64,000 nt of DNA from NCBI GenBank assembly GCA_035628505.1, contig DASPJR010000067.1, forward strand, positions 62,001-126,000, in the 5' to 3' direction. This DNA is from DASPJR01 sp035628505. GTDB taxonomy: Bacteria; Planctomycetota; SZUA-567; H5-PLA8. Of this stretch, positions 7,573 through 14,732 are shown in pieces (the first letter of the stretch is position 1; every line of letters starts with the position of its first letter). The notes under the pieces are model-generated. The model was not told the DNA's origin and searched no databases. It worked only from the letters and a program-made list of their open reading frames with translations. The translations under genes and the position numbers were made by a program.

Positions 7573-8714
7573 AGCACGCGCGCGCTCTCTGGCTCGGCTC
7601 GGTGCTGCTCCTGTCGCTGCCGCTGCTTATTCTTATCGCCACAGGTTACAGCGAGACCGGAAAAGAAGGCATCGTCGTCGCCATGCGTTTCCTGTTCAGC
7701 CTTGCAGGCATCGGTGACATCCATCCCGAGCACGAAATTCTCAAGCTGCGCTTGCTGCGCGCACTCTGCGCGGCGGGCGTCGGGGGAAGCCTCGCGCTGG
7801 CTGGCGCGATGACTCAGGGCCTTTTCAGAAACCCGCTCGCCGAGCCGGGGCTGCTTGGCATCGGCAGCGGCGCGAGCCTGGGTGCGGTGATAGCAATCGC
7901 GATGCTCGGCGGCTACGGCCCGGATTTCTGGAGCCGCACCACGACGACAACCGAGCCCGGCATTTTCGAAAGCTACTATTCGCTGGGCTTGATTCCGATC
8001 ATGGCTTTCTGCGGCGCGCTCGCATCCGCGTTTACGATTTACCGCCTGGCTACACGCTCCGGCAGAATCTCCGTGCCGATGCTGCTGCTCACGGGGCTTG
8101 CAATCAACTCTCTGCTGGGTGCAATGATGGCTGGCCTCCAGGTGCTGCTGCTGCAGGACTGGCAGGTCTCACGCGCCATCATCTCGTGGGGCTTTGGCAC
8201 GCTGGACGACCGTAGCTCCTTTCACGTTACCGTCGTTGCCTGTGGCGCAGTGCTCGCGCTGATTTCCATTCCGTTCGTGGGCCTCGAGCTCGACCTCATG
8301 TCCGGCGGCGAAGAAGATGCGGCGGCGCTCGGAGCTGATCCGGCGCGCGTGAAAACCCTGGTTCTCGCCTGCGTGGCGCTGGCCACCGCTGCTGCCGTTT
8401 CTGTGAGCGGGCAGATTGCCTTCGTGGGCCTGCTCGTGCCGCACGTGACGCGATCGATTGTTGGCCCGCACCATCGCGCGCTTCTGCCTGCATCATTTCT
8501 GGCCGGAGCAACGCTGCTGGTGCTTGTCGTCGTTCTGCAGCACGCCGCGGCGCCGATTATTGCCGAACAGTTTCAAGGCGCGGGACACCTGACGCTTGCA
8601 AACATTTTCACGCGGCTGGCCTCGCTGCAACCCGGAGTGGTAACATCCCTGATGGGCGCGCCGTTCTTCCTCGCTCTGCTGCTGCGGCAGGGCCGGCGCG
8701 AATTGGGGGCATGA
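7569..8714 (+). CDS. FecCD-family ABC transporter permease
   Basis: Membrane subunit of a type II ABC importer. The 381 residues contain about nine to ten hydrophobic helices and the FecCD hallmarks: RLLRALCAAGVGGSLALAGA near the N-terminus, NPLAEPGLLGIGSGASLG in the next helix pair, and the coupling region GQIAFVGLLVPHVTR near the C-terminus. A charged extramembrane stretch after DLMSGGEEDAAALG fits the ATPase contact. Translation is probably coupled to the binding-protein gene through ATGA. The 223-bp gap to the ATPase gene is filled with repeats, which is wide for such an operon. Confidence 0.92.
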   Translation: MKHARALWLGSVLLLSLPLLILIATGYSETGKEGIVVAMRFLFSLAGIGDIHPEHEILKLRLLRALCAAGVGGSLALAGAMTQGLFRNPLAEPGLLGIGSGASLGAVIAIAMLGGYGPDFWSRTTTTTEPGIFESYYSLGLIPIMAFCGALASAFTIYRLATRSGRISVPMLLLTGLAINSLLGAMMAGLQVLLLQDWQVSRAIISWGFGTLDDRSSFHVTVVACGAVLALISIPFVGLELDLMSGGEEDAAALGADPARVKTLVLACVALATAAAVSVSGQIAFVGLLVPHVTRSIVGPHHRALLPASFLAGATLLVLVVVLQHAAAPIIAEQFQGAGHLTLANIFTRLASLQPGVVTSLMGAPFFLALLLRQGRRELGA

Positions 8715-8723
8715 AAGGACTTT

Positions 8724-8757
8724 ATTCACCACAGAGGACACAGAGAGCACAGAGCGG
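8724..8757. repeat. Single arm of the CACAGAG repeat family
   Basis: TTCACCACAGAGGACACAGA followed by GAGCACAGAG is three 9-bp units. There is no partner arm in the gap. Confidence 0.6.
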
Positions 8758-8777
8758 AATAAAGGTGAACGGAATTT

Positions 8778-8882
8778 GTTAGTTGAGATTTGAAAATTCA
8801 AATTTGAAATTGAACGGCAACGGCAATCGCATTGTTTGTTCGATTTACATTTTCAAATCTTCAATCTCAACTTTGAAATTTG
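8778..8882. repeat. Inverted repeat of AT-rich TTGAAAT/TTCAAAT heptamers
   Basis: AGTTGAGATTTGAAAATTCA (from 8781) is mirrored by CAAATCTTCAATCTCAACTT (from 8854). The arms are loose tandem 7-mers of the same kind as the TTCGAAA repeats at 15868 and 45845. Confidence 0.75.
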
Positions 8883-8937
8883 TAACTCCCCGTACTCCGT
8901 GCTCCCCGTGCTGAAGTCGTGAAGGACAGGTGCTGCC

Positions 8938-9753
8938 GTGAGTGACACTCAGAAAAAAGCAGCGATTTCCGTCCGCGGCGTGGCGCTCACGTACCCCAAT
9001 GGGATCCGCGCAATTGATGGCGTGTCGCTCACGATCGCGCACGGGGAGTTTCTCGCGATCATCGGTCCCAACGGCTCCGGCAAGAGCAGCCTGCTGCGCG
9101 CGATGACCGGCTTGCAGAACGTCGACTGCGGCGACATCCAGCTTGAAGACACAGCACTCGCAGAATTGGATTCGCAGGAGCGCGCGCGACGCATCGCGCT
9201 CGTGCCGCAGTCGCTCGACGTGCTGCCCGGCTACAGCGTCGAAGATTTTGTGCTGATGGGCCGCTATGCACACCTGAGTGGCTGGCGGCTGTACACGAAG
9301 CAGGACCGCGAGGTCGCCGCCGAGTGCCTGCGGCGCGTCGACGCGAAGGGTTTTCTGCAGCGAACGATGAACGAAATGTCCGGGGGCGAGCGTCAGCGTG
9401 TGCTGATCGCGCGCGCGCTGGCGCAGGAGTCGCGCACCATCCTGCTGGACGAGCCCACCAGCGCGCTGGACCTGAAGCACCAACTCATTGTTTACAGGCT
9501 CATTCATGAGATGCACCGCTCGGCGGGCCGCACGATAGTCGTCGTGACGCACGATCTGAATCTCGCCAGCCAGTTCGCCGACCGTCTTGTTCTGATGCAG
9601 GATGGCAGAGTCGTCAGTGACGGCTTGCCGGGCGACGTGCTGCGCCGCGAGGTGCTGGAAAAAGTTTACGGGAGCGACCTGGCGTTCGGCACGTTCGAGC
9701 AGACCCTTGCCGGCAGCGCGCGGCCATGGGTTTTGCCGTGGGCAAGGCCCTGA
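8938..9753 (+). CDS. ABC importer ATP-binding protein (FecE/BtuD type)
   Basis: Hydrolyses ATP to drive the importer encoded by the two upstream genes. The 271 residues begin at GTG 8938 behind GGACAGG. Walker A GPNGSGKS is at 43-50, the Q-loop at Q91, the signature SGGER near 148, Walker B ILLDEP at 168-173 and the H-loop His205. The C-terminal GDVLRREVLEKVYG segment is typical of FecE/FhuC proteins. Orientation and order (binding protein, permease, ATPase) fit one transporter, although the gap to the permease is long. Confidence 0.94.
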   Translation: MSDTQKKAAISVRGVALTYPNGIRAIDGVSLTIAHGEFLAIIGPNGSGKSSLLRAMTGLQNVDCGDIQLEDTALAELDSQERARRIALVPQSLDVLPGYSVEDFVLMGRYAHLSGWRLYTKQDREVAAECLRRVDAKGFLQRTMNEMSGGERQRVLIARALAQESRTILLDEPTSALDLKHQLIVYRLIHEMHRSAGRTIVVVTHDLNLASQFADRLVLMQDGRVVSDGLPGDVLRREVLEKVYGSDLAFGTFEQTLAGSARPWVLPWARP

Positions 9754-9761
9754 TATTTTCG

Positions 9762-9790
9762 CCACAGAGGACCAAGAGAGCACTCAAAAC
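9762..9790. repeat. Single arm of the CACAGAG repeat family
   Basis: GCCACAGAGGACCAAGAGAG matches one arm of the family. It lies in the 48-bp gap before the next gene. Confidence 0.5.
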
Positions 9791-9801
9791 TGGAGAAGAG
9801 T

Positions 9802-10272
9802 ATGAAAACCAGAAAGTCGTGGCGTGAGAAGCTGGCTGACTCAAAAGATCTGCCGAAGGTGGTGAAGATCGAAGGCAAAATGTCCAGACGCTGGGGCACA
9901 GGTACCGCGGTGATTCCCGCGCCGGTGGAAGTAGACGAGCTGATGCGGAAGGTGCCGAAGGGTAAACTCACGACGAGCGCGGAGATCCGCGCTGCGCTGG
10001 CCAAGAAGCACAAGGCCACAATGGCCTGTCCGATTACTACGGGAATCTTTTCATGGATTGCTGCGCACGCGGCCGAAGAAGATCGCATTGAAGGAAAAAA
10101 GCGTTTCACGCCTTACTGGCGCACACTGAAAACCGGCGGGCAACTCAACGAAAAATACCCAGGCGGCATCGAAGCACAGAGAAAGCAGCTCGAAGCAGAA
10201 GGGCACACGGTGGTGCAAGTCGGAAAGAAAGTTCTGGTTGAAGATTTCGAGTCGGCGCTGGCGAGACTGTAA
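9802..10272 (+). CDS. MGMT-family (alkyltransferase-like) protein
   Basis: A 156-residue protein whose middle (VPKGKLTTSAEIRAALAKKH) resembles the helix-turn-helix DNA-binding part of O6-methylguanine methyltransferases. The PCHR active site is not present: the nearest cysteine sits in TMACPITTGIF. It may therefore bind damaged DNA like alkyltransferase-like proteins rather than repair it directly. The C-terminal part (TPYWRTLKTGG, KYPGGIEAQR) is rich in charged residues and looks conserved, but I cannot assign it. It follows the ABC ATPase gene by 48 bp and converges on the leftward gene that ends 3 bp later. Confidence 0.6.
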   Translation: MKTRKSWREKLADSKDLPKVVKIEGKMSRRWGTGTAVIPAPVEVDELMRKVPKGKLTTSAEIRAALAKKHKATMACPITTGIFSWIAAHAAEEDRIEGKKRFTPYWRTLKTGGQLNEKYPGGIEAQRKQLEAEGHTVVQVGKKVLVEDFESALARL

Positions 10273-10275
10273 GAA

Positions 10276-10938
10276 TCAAACGACTGGGTAACCCAACTCC
10301 GTCAGTTCCTCGCGCAGGTCGTCGTCCAGCGACTTCCTGCCAGCGGAAAGCCGTTCAACCAGCTCCGCCGTAATCGGCTCGTGCCTGTAAACACGGCTGA
10401 TGTCGCTTAGTGAAACGTTCGCCTTGAAATTCTCCAAAGCGTGCCGCTGATAGTGAAGGGGGTCGCCATCAAGAATCTGCAACAAACGCTCTGAGCCATC
10501 CGGATCCGGTCCCTCGGGAAATTGAATGTTACCGATCTCCCAGCGGCTGTTTGGGGAGCGCTTCCAGATTAGAAACGTCACGTCGTCCCAATGGAAAACC
10601 TCTTCGTTTAAGAAGCGCTGAAACATTTCCGGGAACCCGTCTTTAATCCCCGGATAAAGCATTCCAAACCAGCGCTTCTTCGGACTCATCGGAGCCTCGT
10701 GGTCGCAGCCGGCAATAAAGGCGCCCGATTGCATGAAACAGAGATTCACCTCGTCATAACACCCAGAGTTCAAACCGGCGAGGTTACAGCCCTCATCCCA
10801 ATCGCGAGTGTACCAGCAATAACCAGAGTCATCTTCCGTGCTGACGAATTTATCGAGCGTTGCGAGGGAAAGGCAGAGCCGTTCCAGTGTTTTGAGTGCG
10901 GGGAGATTCTGAAGATGACGCGTGGAAATCGTCTTCAT
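10276..10938 (-). CDS. Hypothetical protein, 220 residues
   Basis: Not recognised. A soluble, acidic protein rich in Trp and Asp (GYCWYTRDWDEG, FHWDDVTFLIWKRSPNSRW) without signal peptide or membrane segment. The start codon overlaps the stop of the upstream SDR gene (ATGA), so it is translated with the Uma2-SDR operon. Its base composition is visibly more AT-rich than the neighbours, which may mean acquisition by transfer. The C-terminal helix (ITAELVERLSAGRKSLDDDL) looks amphipathic. A SUKH-like or immunity-type fold is possible but unsupported. Confidence 0.7.
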   Translation of the reverse strand: MKTISTRHLQNLPALKTLERLCLSLATLDKFVSTEDDSGYCWYTRDWDEGCNLAGLNSGCYDEVNLCFMQSGAFIAGCDHEAPMSPKKRWFGMLYPGIKDGFPEMFQRFLNEEVFHWDDVTFLIWKRSPNSRWEIGNIQFPEGPDPDGSERLLQILDGDPLHYQRHALENFKANVSLSDISRVYRHEPITAELVERLSAGRKSLDDDLREELTELGYPVV

Positions 10939-11666
10939 ATGGATATCCGGCTGTCGGCACCGACCACCTGTCCCGAGACGCTCGCGTTTTCGAGCAGCGC
11001 CGCAACCGTCTGCGACACGCTTCGGGCTCCGTCAGTGTCGCTCTTTAGAACACGCTTCGCTTTGGCAGCCGCGACGAACTCAGGCGAGGCCGTGCGCCCC
11101 ATCGCAGATTCCTGAACGAACGGCGGCAGCACGGCGTTGACGCGCACGCCCACCGAACCCCACTCGCGCGCGGCAGATTTCACCAGCGCGAGCATGCCGC
11201 CATGAGCCATCGCGTACGCTGCGCCGCCGGCTCGCCCGGCGACTGCCGCATGCGAGGAGAGCGCCACAACCGAGCCGCTCTTCTGCTTGATGAACTGGCG
11301 CGAAAAAGCTTTGAGCGTGAGAAAGAACGCGCGGAGATCGATGTTCAGCGTGGCGAGCAGATCGTCGTCTTTGAGCGTCAGCACTGGAGCATCGCGCACG
11401 ATTCCCGCCGACCAGACCAGCGCGTCGAGCGTGCTGAAATCCTTCAGGAAAGCCGTGGCGAGTGCTGCCGGCGCAGCGGCATCGCTGAAGTCGGCTGGGT
11501 AAAGTGCCGCTTTCGCGTTCTTCGCCGCGGCTTCAGCAGCAAGCACTTCGCAGGGCTCCTTACGCGAGTGGTAATGCAGGCCGACAGAGTACCCGCGCGC
11601 AATGAGCTCGCGCGCGATCGCGCCGCCGAGAGTTCCTGAAGCGCCGAGGATGAGAGCGTTTGGCAT
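10935..11666 (-). CDS. Short-chain dehydrogenase/reductase with catalytic Lys replaced
   Basis: Rossmann-fold oxidoreductase of 243 residues. The cofactor motif GASGTLGG lies at 8-15, SAGIV at 86-90, the catalytic Ser in ALSSHA near 137 and Tyr151 in YAMAH. Where the YxxxK motif needs lysine there is His155, which would weaken or alter activity. The NAVLPPFVQESAM segment matches the substrate loop of FabG-like enzymes. The start overlaps the stop of the Uma2 gene by 1 nt (TAATG), and its stop overlaps the next start. The substrate is unknown; a FabG paralogue is the nearest description. Confidence 0.85.
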   Translation of the reverse strand: MPNALILGASGTLGGAIARELIARGYSVGLHYHSRKEPCEVLAAEAAAKNAKAALYPADFSDAAAPAALATAFLKDFSTLDALVWSAGIVRDAPVLTLKDDDLLATLNIDLRAFFLTLKAFSRQFIKQKSGSVVALSSHAAVAGRAGGAAYAMAHGGMLALVKSAAREWGSVGVRVNAVLPPFVQESAMGRTASPEFVAAAKAKRVLKSDTDGARSVSQTVAALLENASVSGQVVGADSRISI

Positions 11667-12349
11667 TAACGGCTGGAACCCATCCGGGCGGCGAGTTGGG
11701 CGACAAACTCGCCATGCTCCCGGGACTCAATGCCCTGGTTCAGAACATCAAGCACACGCTTCATGTCGCCTTTCATGAATGCAACCGGATCAAGCCAGAG
11801 TCCCGGAAAAACCTGCGAGCGGACAACGCCATCCGCTGCCGGCGTGAGCAGGCCATAAGCAGCGGGTTGCCAGACATGCCAGCGGACTTCCTGTTCGCGA
11901 AGCAGGACCGTGACGTATTCCTGCACGCCGGCGGCATGATAAAGATCTTTTTTCTGGTGCAGATCGTAGGCGCTGGAAGAATGCGAAACTTCGCCCGCGA
12001 ACTCGATTGCGCCGGAAACATACTTGCCCAGCATATGCGAGCGCCCGCCGCATTCAGGCTTGATGATCGCAGCCACGTCCGGCTGTGGGCCATCATCGAA
12101 CATGCGAACCGTAGGAGCATGCGCGCCTTGGGTTCCTGGCGTTTGTGCAGTGTAAATGCCCAGCCAGTTCGACAGATCGAAATCCTTGGTCCCATGGCTC
12201 CAGGTAAGCGGCGACATGATATAGACGACCCCTCCGATCAGCTCAGCCCGCTTGATGTCGGGCGTAGCCTCCCAGCGCCGTTCAAATTCTTCGAATGTCA
12301 GCTTGTCGCCTGCGACGAGTGGTTCGATATCATGCTGCGTTGTGGACAT
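11666..12349 (-). CDS. Uma2-family (DUF820) endonuclease-like protein
   Basis: Restriction-endonuclease-like fold protein of 227 residues. Key positions of the family are visible: Glu36 in AELIGG, Asp91 in PQPDVAAI, Glu120 in FAGEVSHSS, and downstream Lys residues in HQKKDLYHAAGVQEYV. The start is taken as ATG 12349 because GAGG of GTGAGGTTGAATTCT sits just ahead; a GTG 15 nt upstream overlaps that site. These proteins are often multicopy and functionally unproven. It begins a three-gene leftward operon with the SDR and the unknown gene. Confidence 0.85.
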   Translation of the reverse strand: MSTTQHDIEPLVAGDKLTFEEFERRWEATPDIKRAELIGGVVYIMSPLTWSHGTKDFDLSNWLGIYTAQTPGTQGAHAPTVRMFDDGPQPDVAAIIKPECGGRSHMLGKYVSGAIEFAGEVSHSSSAYDLHQKKDLYHAAGVQEYVTVLLREQEVRWHVWQPAAYGLLTPAADGVVRSQVFPGLWLDPVAFMKGDMKRVLDVLNQGIESREHGEFVAQLAARMGSSR

Positions 12350-12366
12350 AGAATTCAACCTCACCC

Positions 12367-12391
12367 GGCAGAAATGATATCATGTTCTGCC
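12367..12391. promoter_or_regulatory. 25-bp palindrome upstream of the Uma2 operon
   Basis: GGCAGAA-ATGATATCAT-G-TTCTGCC: 7-bp arms enclose the 10-bp perfect palindrome ATGATATCAT. It lies 18 bp before the Uma2 start and 28 bp after the bioB stop. It could be an operator for the operon or a rho-independent hairpin lacking a U-tract behind bioB. Confidence 0.45.
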
Positions 12392-12418
12392 AGGTACAGC
12401 AATATTCGCCATTTGCGA

Positions 12419-13375
12419 TTACATAGGCGTAATACCCAGCTTTTCCATCAACTGTTTGTCCTGCTGTGCTTCGGGGTTGCCTGTGGTCAGCAGTTTTTCG
12501 CCATAAAATATCGAATTCGCTCCAGCCAGGAAGCAGAGCGCCTGAATGGCTTCGCTCATCTGCTGCCGCCCGGCCGAGAGGCGAACCATGCTCCGCGGCA
12601 TGGTGATGCGCGCAACCGCAATCGTGCGGACGAATTCCAGCGGATCGAGCTGCTCCGTGCCATGCAGCGGCGTGCCTTCGACCTGCACGAGATTGTTGAT
12701 CGGCACGCTCTCCGGCTGCGGATCGAGATTGGCCAGCTGCGCGATCAGCCCAGCGCGCACGCGGCGCGTCTCACCCATGCCGACGATGCCGCCGCAGCAG
12801 ACGTGGATGCCCGCGTGCCGCACGCGCTCGAGCGTATCGAGGCGGTCCTTGTATTCGCGCGTGGTAATGATGTCGCCGTAGAACTCGGGCGCGGTGTCGA
12901 GGTTGTGGTTGTAATAATCCAACCCGGCTTCCTTGAGCTGCTCGGCCTGGCCTTCATCGAGCATGCCAAGCGTGCAGCAGGTTTCCATTCCCAGCGCTTT
13001 GACGGCTTTCACCATCTCTTTGACGGGTTCGAGATCTTTTTGTTTCGGGCTGCGCCACGCTGCGCCCATGCAGAAGCGCGTCGCGCCATTGGCCTTCGCA
13101 GCGTTGGCCGCCTTGAGTACTTCAGCCAGCGGCATCAGCGCCTTGTTTTCGACGCCCGTATGGTAACGCGCGGCCTGCGGGCAGTAGCCGCAATCTTCCG
13201 AGCAGCCGCCTGTCTTGATCGAGAGCAGCGTCGAGAGCTGGACTTTGTTGGCGTCGAAATGTGCGCGGTGGACCTGCTGCGCTTTGTAGATCAGGTCATT
13301 GAATGGAAGATTGAAGAGCGCTTCAACGGCATCGATGCTGATCTGCTGGCGTGCTGCAACGGCTTCGGTCGGCAT
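12419..13375 (-). CDS. bioB: Biotin synthase
   Basis: Radical-SAM enzyme inserting sulfur into dethiobiotin. The 318 residues start at ATG 13375 (MPTEAVAARQQ) after AGGT; the open frame extends further upstream but without family match. The cluster cysteines are Cys58, Cys62 and Cys65 in GGCSEDCGYCPQ. Other conserved parts are YNHNLDT, GGIVGMGET, the [2Fe-2S] cysteine region (METCCTLGML, HVCCGG) and the closing Arg in RLSAGR. No other bio gene is adjacent, so the pathway must be encoded elsewhere or biotin precursors imported. Confidence 0.96.
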   Translation of the reverse strand: MPTEAVAARQQISIDAVEALFNLPFNDLIYKAQQVHRAHFDANKVQLSTLLSIKTGGCSEDCGYCPQAARYHTGVENKALMPLAEVLKAANAAKANGATRFCMGAAWRSPKQKDLEPVKEMVKAVKALGMETCCTLGMLDEGQAEQLKEAGLDYYNHNLDTAPEFYGDIITTREYKDRLDTLERVRHAGIHVCCGGIVGMGETRRVRAGLIAQLANLDPQPESVPINNLVQVEGTPLHGTEQLDPLEFVRTIAVARITMPRSMVRLSAGRQQMSEAIQALCFLAGANSIFYGEKLLTTGNPEAQQDKQLMEKLGITPM

Positions 13376-13827
13376 TGTGTTTACCTGCGGCTGTGCCTGA
13401 AAAGAACTATGGTGAAAGGGATGGGATACCGCGAAGCGGGCGCAAAACAAGTAAATCTCTGCTCCAGTTGCTGCACGCGGCGTTGCTGATTGAATCCCAC
13501 ATTTTGCCCCGACCGCTGCGATACCAATGGAGGCGCACATTTTTCATTTCGGCATACTCCTTGCCTTCTGAGGAATGCGTTTGTGATCGGGCGTTTCGAG
13601 TGGATGCAAAGTGTGTCCGTTCGGCCTGCTGCGTCGTTTTCAGGAGCTCCGAACGAAGCGGCAAAGCGGCTTGCGGATCAGCGCTTTTCATCCGCATTTG
13701 ACAGCGTCGGGCGGGGGCATATAGTCGAGCGCCAGATCAGAAACGCGCGTCGGGTGTTCCGGCATGTTGCAAAACAGGGCCAGGGCGTTTTGTTGTTGAA
13801 TTCAGTCTCGTTTTAGCGGGTGTTTTG
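13376..13827. other. 450-bp divergent intergenic region
   Basis: Separates bioB (leftward) from the cytochrome b operon (rightward). Apart from the promoter at 13698-13725 I see no convincing gene. Open frames crossing it (for example leftward 13407-13697) lack any family features. No tandem repeat palindrome was noted here, unlike most gaps of this size in the window. Confidence 0.6.
13698..13725 (+). promoter_or_regulatory. Sigma70-type promoter of the cytochrome b operon
   Basis: TTGACA (13698-13703), 16-bp spacer, TATAGT (13720-13725): identical hexamers and spacing to the rpmF promoter. The leader is about 95 nt. Confidence 0.8.
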
Positions 13828-14628
13828 ATGAGCCAGATGGGCGATAAAATCCGGACTGCGCTGGACGAAAACGTCTACAAGTCCGTCATTTGGAAATCCG
13901 TGTTTCGCCACGGGTTCCCCGATACCGACCGCAACCGCACGCTGGTTGTGCTCTCCAATTTGTTCCTGCATCTGCATCCGGCCAAGCTGAAGGGTCATGC
14001 CGTCCGCATGCGCTATACCTGGTGTATGGGCGGCCTTTCCTTCTTCATGTTCCTGATCCTGACGATCTCGGGCGTGTTCCTGATGTTTTACTATCGCCCG
14101 ACGCCCGAATACGCCTTCGCCGACGTGATCGCTCTGCGCGAAGACGTCCCGCTGGGCATGTTCATGCGAAACATGCATCGCTGGGCGGCGCACTCGATGG
14201 TGATTGTCGTCTGGCTGCACATGCTTCGCGTGTTTATGACCGGATCGTACAAGGCGCCGCGCGAGTTCAACTGGGGCATCGGCGTCATCCTGCTGACTCT
14301 CACCCTGCTGCTTTCGTTCACCGGCTACCTGCTGCCGTGGGACCAGATCGCTATCTGGGCTATCACCGTTGGTACGAACATGGCCCGCGCGCATCCGTTC
14401 ATCGGACACGAAGGCCCCGGCGCTTCGCTGCTGGGATATGATGATTTCCAGATCATCCATTCCAAGAGCGACATCCGCTTCCTGCTGCTGGGCGGCTCGG
14501 TGGTCGGGCCTCCGACGCTGCTGCGCTTTTATGTGCTGCACTGCGTGTTTCTGCCGGTTGTCGCCGGATTCCTGATGGCCGTGCATTTCTGGCGCATTCG
14601 CAAAGACGGCTTCAGCGCGCCGCTGTAA
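13828..14628 (+). CDS. Cytochrome b, N-terminal half (b6-type)
   Basis: Di-heme quinol-oxidising subunit of a Rieske/cytochrome b complex, membrane-bound. The 266 residues have four main helices. The heme-b ligands are His117/His131 (MHRWAAH, WLHM) and His238/His253 (LHCVF, AVHFW), the second pair spaced as in cytochrome b6. The segment YTWCMGG...FYYRPT aligns with b6 around its heme c_i cysteine, placing Cys66 there. ATG 13828 follows a TTG and is preferred. It is followed by the separate C-terminal half, so the protein is split as in b6f and related b6c complexes. No Rieske gene lies upstream. Confidence 0.93.
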   Translation: MSQMGDKIRTALDENVYKSVIWKSVFRHGFPDTDRNRTLVVLSNLFLHLHPAKLKGHAVRMRYTWCMGGLSFFMFLILTISGVFLMFYYRPTPEYAFADVIALREDVPLGMFMRNMHRWAAHSMVIVVWLHMLRVFMTGSYKAPREFNWGIGVILLTLTLLLSFTGYLLPWDQIAIWAITVGTNMARAHPFIGHEGPGASLLGYDDFQIIHSKSDIRFLLLGGSVVGPPTLLRFYVLHCVFLPVVAGFLMAVHFWRIRKDGFSAPL

Positions 14629-14631
14629 AAG

Positions 14632-14727
14632 AAGTCTGGTGTTTCTGGTTTCCGGTTTCTGGTTACGGAGATCAGTGCGTGGCAGTGAACCAGAGACCAG
14701 AAACCAGGAACTAGAAACCAGGAACTG
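14632..14727. repeat. Inverted repeat of TTTCTGG heptamers (copy 1)
   Basis: Left arm GGTGTTTCTGGTTTCCGGTT, right arm ACCAGAAACCAGGAACTAGA with further units. Each arm is three to four 7-bp units. It fills the gap inside the cytochrome b operon. Confidence 0.9.
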
Positions 14728-14732
14728 TTTTC

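Noticed and set aside
11660..13489. A long rightward open frame (over 600 codons) opposite the Uma2 and bioB genes
   Set aside because: Arises from the antisense of GC-rich genes; composition is Arg/His/Ala-rich with no family motif, whereas the leftward genes are clear.
13407..13697. Leftward frame of 96 codons upstream of bioB
   Set aside because: Lacks family features and a ribosome site; it overlaps the 5' end of bioB-coding sequence's upstream region.
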